Assembly (NCBI GenBank): GCA_000961805.1
Contig: LADV01000096.1
Span: forward strand, 1-9,072
DNA from: Peptococcaceae bacterium BRH_c23
GTDB lineage: Bacteria > Bacillota_B > Desulfitobacteriia > Desulfitobacteriales > Desulfitobacteriaceae
Direction of reading: 5' to 3'
Length of the DNA stretch: 9,072 bases
Shown here: positions 6,103-9,072 of the stretch, one piece after another
Numbering within the stretch: the stretch's first letter is position 1
Layout of the letters: each line of letters starts with the position of its first letter
Notes under the pieces: model-generated
The model's input: the letters and a program-made list of their open reading frames with translations, nothing else
Told to the model about the DNA's origin: nothing
Databases searched by the model: none
Made by a program: the position numbers and the translations under genes

Positions 6103-6130
6103 ACTAAAATTGTTTAATCCACGTTTAAGG

Positions 6131-6153
6131 CACCCACTTCATGCAAGTGGGTG
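6131..6153 (+). terminator. Hairpin after the toroid gene, probable terminator
   Basis: The perfect 9-bp inverted repeat CACCCACTT (6131-6139) and AAGTGGGTG (6145-6153) has the 5-nt loop CATGC and begins 28 nt after the stop codon. Two G-T wobble pairs could extend it. The following TTCCGTATTTAT is a weak T-tract, so termination may be incomplete. It is the only strong hairpin between the toroid gene and the c-di-GMP gene. Confidence 0.6.
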
Positions 6154-6205
6154 TTCCGTATTTATCTTAAAATGGGTAAAAATTACAAAAAAGAAATATT
6201 CTGCT

Positions 6206-6267
6206 TTGACGTAATATAGAGGAAAAATGGGTTTTATGTTGAAATAAATGCTAAATAATAAAACAAT
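6206..6267 (+). promoter_or_regulatory. Probable promoter region of the c-di-GMP signalling gene, exact site unclear
   Basis: This very AT-rich stretch contains TTGACG (6206-6211) without a well-spaced -10. It also holds TTGAAA (6239-6244) followed 17 bp later by AACAAT (6262-6267), a weak but correctly spaced pair. A promoter is expected here because a hairpin closes the upstream gene. I cannot choose between the two, and an alternative sigma factor is possible. Confidence 0.25.
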
Positions 6268-6314
6268 AATAATATAAGATAAGTATCATTAATCAAAGAG
6301 CAAGGAGAATTAAG

Positions 6315-8981
6315 ATGATCGAACGATTGACCACCGACAGCTATACAAAAATTAAGGAATATAGGTTTTCTGAGCTCTTTGATTTGAAGGAAATACAAAA
6401 ACTTCAGGATTTGTTTTCTGCCGCTACGGGTGTGGCTTCAATCATCACCGAGCCTGATGGCACACCGATCACTGAACCAAGTGGTTTTTGTAGTTTATGT
6501 AACGAAATAAGAAAAACTGAACAAGGGCTTAAAAATTGCCTAATTTCAGATTCAATCATTGGAAGCCCTAATAAGGAAGGTCCTAAAATCCAAAGATGCT
6601 TCAGTGCGGGGCTACTTGATGGCGGAGCAAGCATCATCGTTGCGGGGAAGCATATCGCTAACTGGCTAATTGGGCAAGTTCTCGACGAAGAAGATTATGA
6701 AATGAATGATATAGTACAGTACGCAGATGTCATTGGAATAAAGCAGGATGTCTTTAAAAATGAATTAGCTAAGGTTAAGCGTATGCCCCAAGTACAATTT
6801 GAGAATATTAGTAAGTTTCTTTTCTTAAATGTACAGCAACTCTCTAAGTATGCTCTCAAAAATATTTCTTTAGAGCATGAGATTGATAAAAGAATACAGT
6901 CTGAATTAGAAATTAAAAGTTTAAATAGCGAACTTGAACTAAGGATAAAACGAAGGACTACGCAACTTGAAGAGATTAATGTTCAGTTGGAAGCGAGTAA
7001 TGCCATGCTTGAAGAGATGAATGCAGAGTTGGAAGAGAGCAATGCCATGCTCGAAGAGACGAATGCTATGCTTGCAGAAGAAATTACTAAACGACAAAAG
7101 GTTGAAGAAGAAATTAAACGATTAAATGAAGAATTAGAAAACAAGGTAATTGAGCGTACAAATCAGCTTCAGGACATGAATACTAGCTTGGAAGAAGAAA
7201 TTGTTGAGAAAACTAGAGCAGAAAACGAGTTGAGTAAAGAAAGATTCTTTACAGATGCCTTATTTAATAGTTCTCCGGGGATCATTTATCTCTACGATGA
7301 TAATAGTAAGTTAGTGAGATGGAACAAGAAACACGAGGAGATGACAGGGTATTCCTCAGAAGAGCTGGCCCACATGAATTTATTGGATTGGTATAAAGGA
7401 GATGAAAAGAGTCAAACGGCTATCTTAGAAGGAATTGAAATAGTTAACCAGAATGGATTTGGGTTTGCCGAGGCCAATCTACAAAAAAAGGATGGCACAA
7501 AAATCCCCATGTACTTTACTGCCAGTTCAGTAACTATTGATAATAAACGGTATTTTGCCGGAATAGGAATAGACACCACCGAACGGAACCTGTTATATGA
7601 AAGACTACAAAAATATCAGGTTCTCGCTGAAAAGGCCAATGATGCAATGCTGTTTATCGATAAAGAAGGGAATATTCTAGAAGCTAATGATGCCGCGATA
7701 AGAATTTATGGGTATAGTTCTAAAGAACTTTCTGCAATGAAAATTTTTGATTTAAGGCTTAGCGAGGCATCTTACATTGAACAAATGGATTCAGCCGATA
7801 AGAACGGGATTATTTTCGAAACTGTCCATTATCTAAAAGATGGTACTTCAATCGATGTTGAAGTGAGTTCATATGGAACCTTTTTAGGAGATAAAAGAGT
7901 TATTCTCAGTATTGTAAGAGATATTACAGATCGAAAAAAACGGGAAGATGAAAACCAATATTTAAGTTATCACGATGTTCTAACTGGTCTTTATAATAGA
8001 AGATTCTATGAAGAAGAAATTAAACGTTTAGATACTAAAAGAAATATTCCTATTTCAATAATAATCGGGGATGTCAATGGGCTCAAGCTTGTAAATGATG
8101 CATTTGGCCACGACAAAGGGGATGAGCTTCTCCAGGAAGCAGCAAAGGCTATTCAGAGTGCGTGCAGAACAGATGATATAGTCGCCCGCTGGGGCGGAGA
8201 TGAGTTTGTCATTCTCCTGCCAAAGACTAATAAAGAAGAGGCAGAAAAAATCGTCAAACGAATAAAAGAACTTTATGCAAATGTCCTTGTGAACGCTGTT
8301 CGTGTCAGTATATCGTTTGGCTGGGAGACAAAGGGAAAAACAGATGAAGATATATTAAAAGTATTAAAAAGTGCTGAGGATGCTATGTATAAGTATAAAG
8401 TTATTGCAAACGAGGGTATGAGAGGTAATACAATAAATACAATCATTAATACTCTGCATGAAAAAAACCCCAGGGAAGAACAACATTCTAAAAGAGTGAG
8501 TCAGATATGCCAGGATATCGGCAGAGCTATAGGCTTATCTGAAATCGAAGTTAGCAGGCTTAAAGTTGTAGGCTTGCTTCATGATATAGGCAAGATTGCC
8601 ATTGAAGAAGGGATTCTTAATAAACCAGGAAAACTTACTGAAAATGAGTGGAACCAAATAAAACGGCATCCAGATATTGGCTTTAGAATCTTAAGTTCAT
8701 CTTATGAAATGTTAGAATTAGCAGATTGTATATTAGCTCATCATGAACGATGGGATGGTAAAGGTTATCCAAAGGGGTTAAAAGGGGAAGCTATTCCAAG
8801 GGTTTCAAGAATTATTGCCCTGGCTGACGCCTACGATGCAATGATCAGCGAGCGACCCTATCGAAATGCTTTAAGTGAGGAACAGGCATTGAAAGAAATT
8901 CGAGAAAACGCTGGCACACAGTTCGATCCTGAAATCACAAGAATATTTACTGAAAAACTATTAGAGAAGCAGTGGGGCTAA
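6315..8981 (+). CDS. PocR-PAS-PAS-GGDEF-HD-GYP cyclic-di-GMP signalling protein
   Basis: This 888-residue protein should be soluble, as no membrane helix is visible. A PocR-type ligand-sensing domain (about 15-180) carries C59, C62, C75 and C95, in the pattern F-C-x-x-C...C...C. A long repetitive coiled coil (about 186-310) follows, then two PAS domains (about 311-428 and 435-545, the second with W/Y-rich G-Y-S-S-K-E-L). The GGDEF domain (about 550-705) has an intact G-G-D-E-F (627-631), metal-binding D586, and the inhibitory R-T-D-D (618-621) exactly five residues upstream, so it should be an active, product-inhibited diguanylate cyclase. The HD-GYP domain (about 712-888) keeps H724, H756-D757, K760, H785, H809-H810, D838 and G-Y-P (817-819), so it should hydrolyse c-di-GMP. 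One chain thus carries both opposing activities; which dominates presumably depends on signals at PocR and PAS. AAGGAG (6302-6307), 7 nt before the ATG, supports the start. Its target process is unknown. Confidence 0.93.
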   Translation: MIERLTTDSYTKIKEYRFSELFDLKEIQKLQDLFSAATGVASIITEPDGTPITEPSGFCSLCNEIRKTEQGLKNCLISDSIIGSPNKEGPKIQRCFSAGLLDGGASIIVAGKHIANWLIGQVLDEEDYEMNDIVQYADVIGIKQDVFKNELAKVKRMPQVQFENISKFLFLNVQQLSKYALKNISLEHEIDKRIQSELEIKSLNSELELRIKRRTTQLEEINVQLEASNAMLEEMNAELEESNAMLEETNAMLAEEITKRQKVEEEIKRLNEELENKVIERTNQLQDMNTSLEEEIVEKTRAENELSKERFFTDALFNSSPGIIYLYDDNSKLVRWNKKHEEMTGYSSEELAHMNLLDWYKGDEKSQTAILEGIEIVNQNGFGFAEANLQKKDGTKIPMYFTASSVTIDNKRYFAGIGIDTTERNLLYERLQKYQVLAEKANDAMLFIDKEGNILEANDAAIRIYGYSSKELSAMKIFDLRLSEASYIEQMDSADKNGIIFETVHYLKDGTSIDVEVSSYGTFLGDKRVILSIVRDITDRKKREDENQYLSYHDVLTGLYNRRFYEEEIKRLDTKRNIPISIIIGDVNGLKLVNDAFGHDKGDELLQEAAKAIQSACRTDDIVARWGGDEFVILLPKTNKEEAEKIVKRIKELYANVLVNAVRVSISFGWETKGKTDEDILKVLKSAEDAMYKYKVIANEGMRGNTINTIINTLHEKNPREEQHSKRVSQICQDIGRAIGLSEIEVSRLKVVGLLHDIGKIAIEEGILNKPGKLTENEWNQIKRHPDIGFRILSSSYEMLELADCILAHHERWDGKGYPKGLKGEAIPRVSRIIALADAYDAMISERPYRNALSEEQALKEIRENAGTQFDPEITRIFTEKLLEKQWG
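6987..7070 (+). repeat. Two tandem 42-bp repeats inside the coiled-coil region
   Basis: Positions 6987-7028 and 7029-7070 are near-identical 42-bp units encoding 14-residue, two-heptad repeats: L-E-A-S-N-A-M-L-E-E-M-N-A-E (225-238) and L-E-E-S-N-A-M-L-E-E-T-N-A-M (239-252). The repeat length keeps both reading frame and heptad phase, so copy-number change would lengthen the coiled coil without breaking it. Confidence 0.85.
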
Positions 8982-8983
8982 AT

Positions 8984-9005
8984 AAGCCAATCAGCTGGTT
9001 GGTTT
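8984..9005 (+). terminator. Weak hairpin after the c-di-GMP gene, possible terminator
   Basis: AAGCCAATC (8984-8992) pairs with GGTTGGTTT (8997-9005) around the loop AGCT, giving 9 pairs of which two are G-T wobbles. It starts 3 nt after the stop codon. Only three T residues end the stem and no T-run follows, so the terminator call is tentative. I see nothing recognisable in 9006-9072. Confidence 0.45.
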
Positions 9006-9072
9006 GTACATATTCATTGAGTGTAAACAGATCACCATCCGAAGCCCGTCTACGTATGCTGTAATTAAAGCT

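Noticed and set aside
6206..6234. TTGACG as a full sigma-A promoter
   Set aside because: No acceptable -10 hexamer lies 16-18 bp downstream (GGGTTT at 17 bp), so it is kept only as part of an uncertain promoter region.
6987..7070. Tandem 42-bp repeats as a CRISPR-like or regulatory array
   Set aside because: They are contiguous, in frame and encode heptads of a coiled coil, with no spacers.

Overview
The window looks like chromosomal DNA from a low-to-moderate GC Gram-positive anaerobe of the Clostridia, most like the Peptococcaceae (Desulfosporosinus/Desulfitobacterium type). This is an inference. It rests on strong AGGAGG-type ribosome binding sites, a TTG and a GTG start codon, the ResD/ResE-like two-component pair, and a yraN remnant near a yifB/comM gene, a typical Firmicutes neighbourhood. 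All complete genes are on the + strand.

Layout. Positions 1-283 hold the last 93 codons of an IS4-type DDE transposase, followed by a probable insertion-sequence end up to about 425. Positions 426-548 carry the severed C-terminus of a YraN/UPF0102 gene, which probably lost its 5' part to the insertion. Next is a two-component operon: an OmpR/ResD-type response regulator (651-1340) and a membrane histidine kinase with HAMP and PAS domains (1385-3193). A promoter with an 11-bp spaced operator-like repeat precedes it, and two perfect back-to-back hairpins end it (3213-3280). The YifB/ComM-type AAA+ protein (3453-5015) follows with its own promoter candidate. Its usual downstream partner dprA is absent. 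In its place come a 21-codon mini-ORF candidate, an AT-rich gene for an alpha/alpha-toroid (prenyltransferase/terpenoid-cyclase fold) protein (5170-6102), and a large cyclic-di-GMP signalling protein (6315-8981).

How the parts relate. The regulator and kinase form a self-contained signalling operon inserted between yraN and comM, which are often neighbours. The toroid gene is bounded by a hairpin and shows no functional tie to its neighbours. The last gene joins a PocR ligand-sensing domain, a long repetitive coiled coil, two PAS domains, a GGDEF domain with intact active and inhibitory sites, and an intact HD-GYP phosphodiesterase domain. It could both make and degrade c-di-GMP in response to a small-molecule signal.

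Most notable points: the toroid protein appears to carry the D-x-C...H zinc-ligand pattern of protein prenyltransferase beta subunits; the kinase GTG start seems coupled to a four-codon mini-ORF that owns the good ribosome binding site; and the 11-bp repeat at the regulator promoter contains a near match to the ResD target. I see no CRISPR array, rRNA or tRNA, and no obvious multi-gene defence or biosynthetic system.
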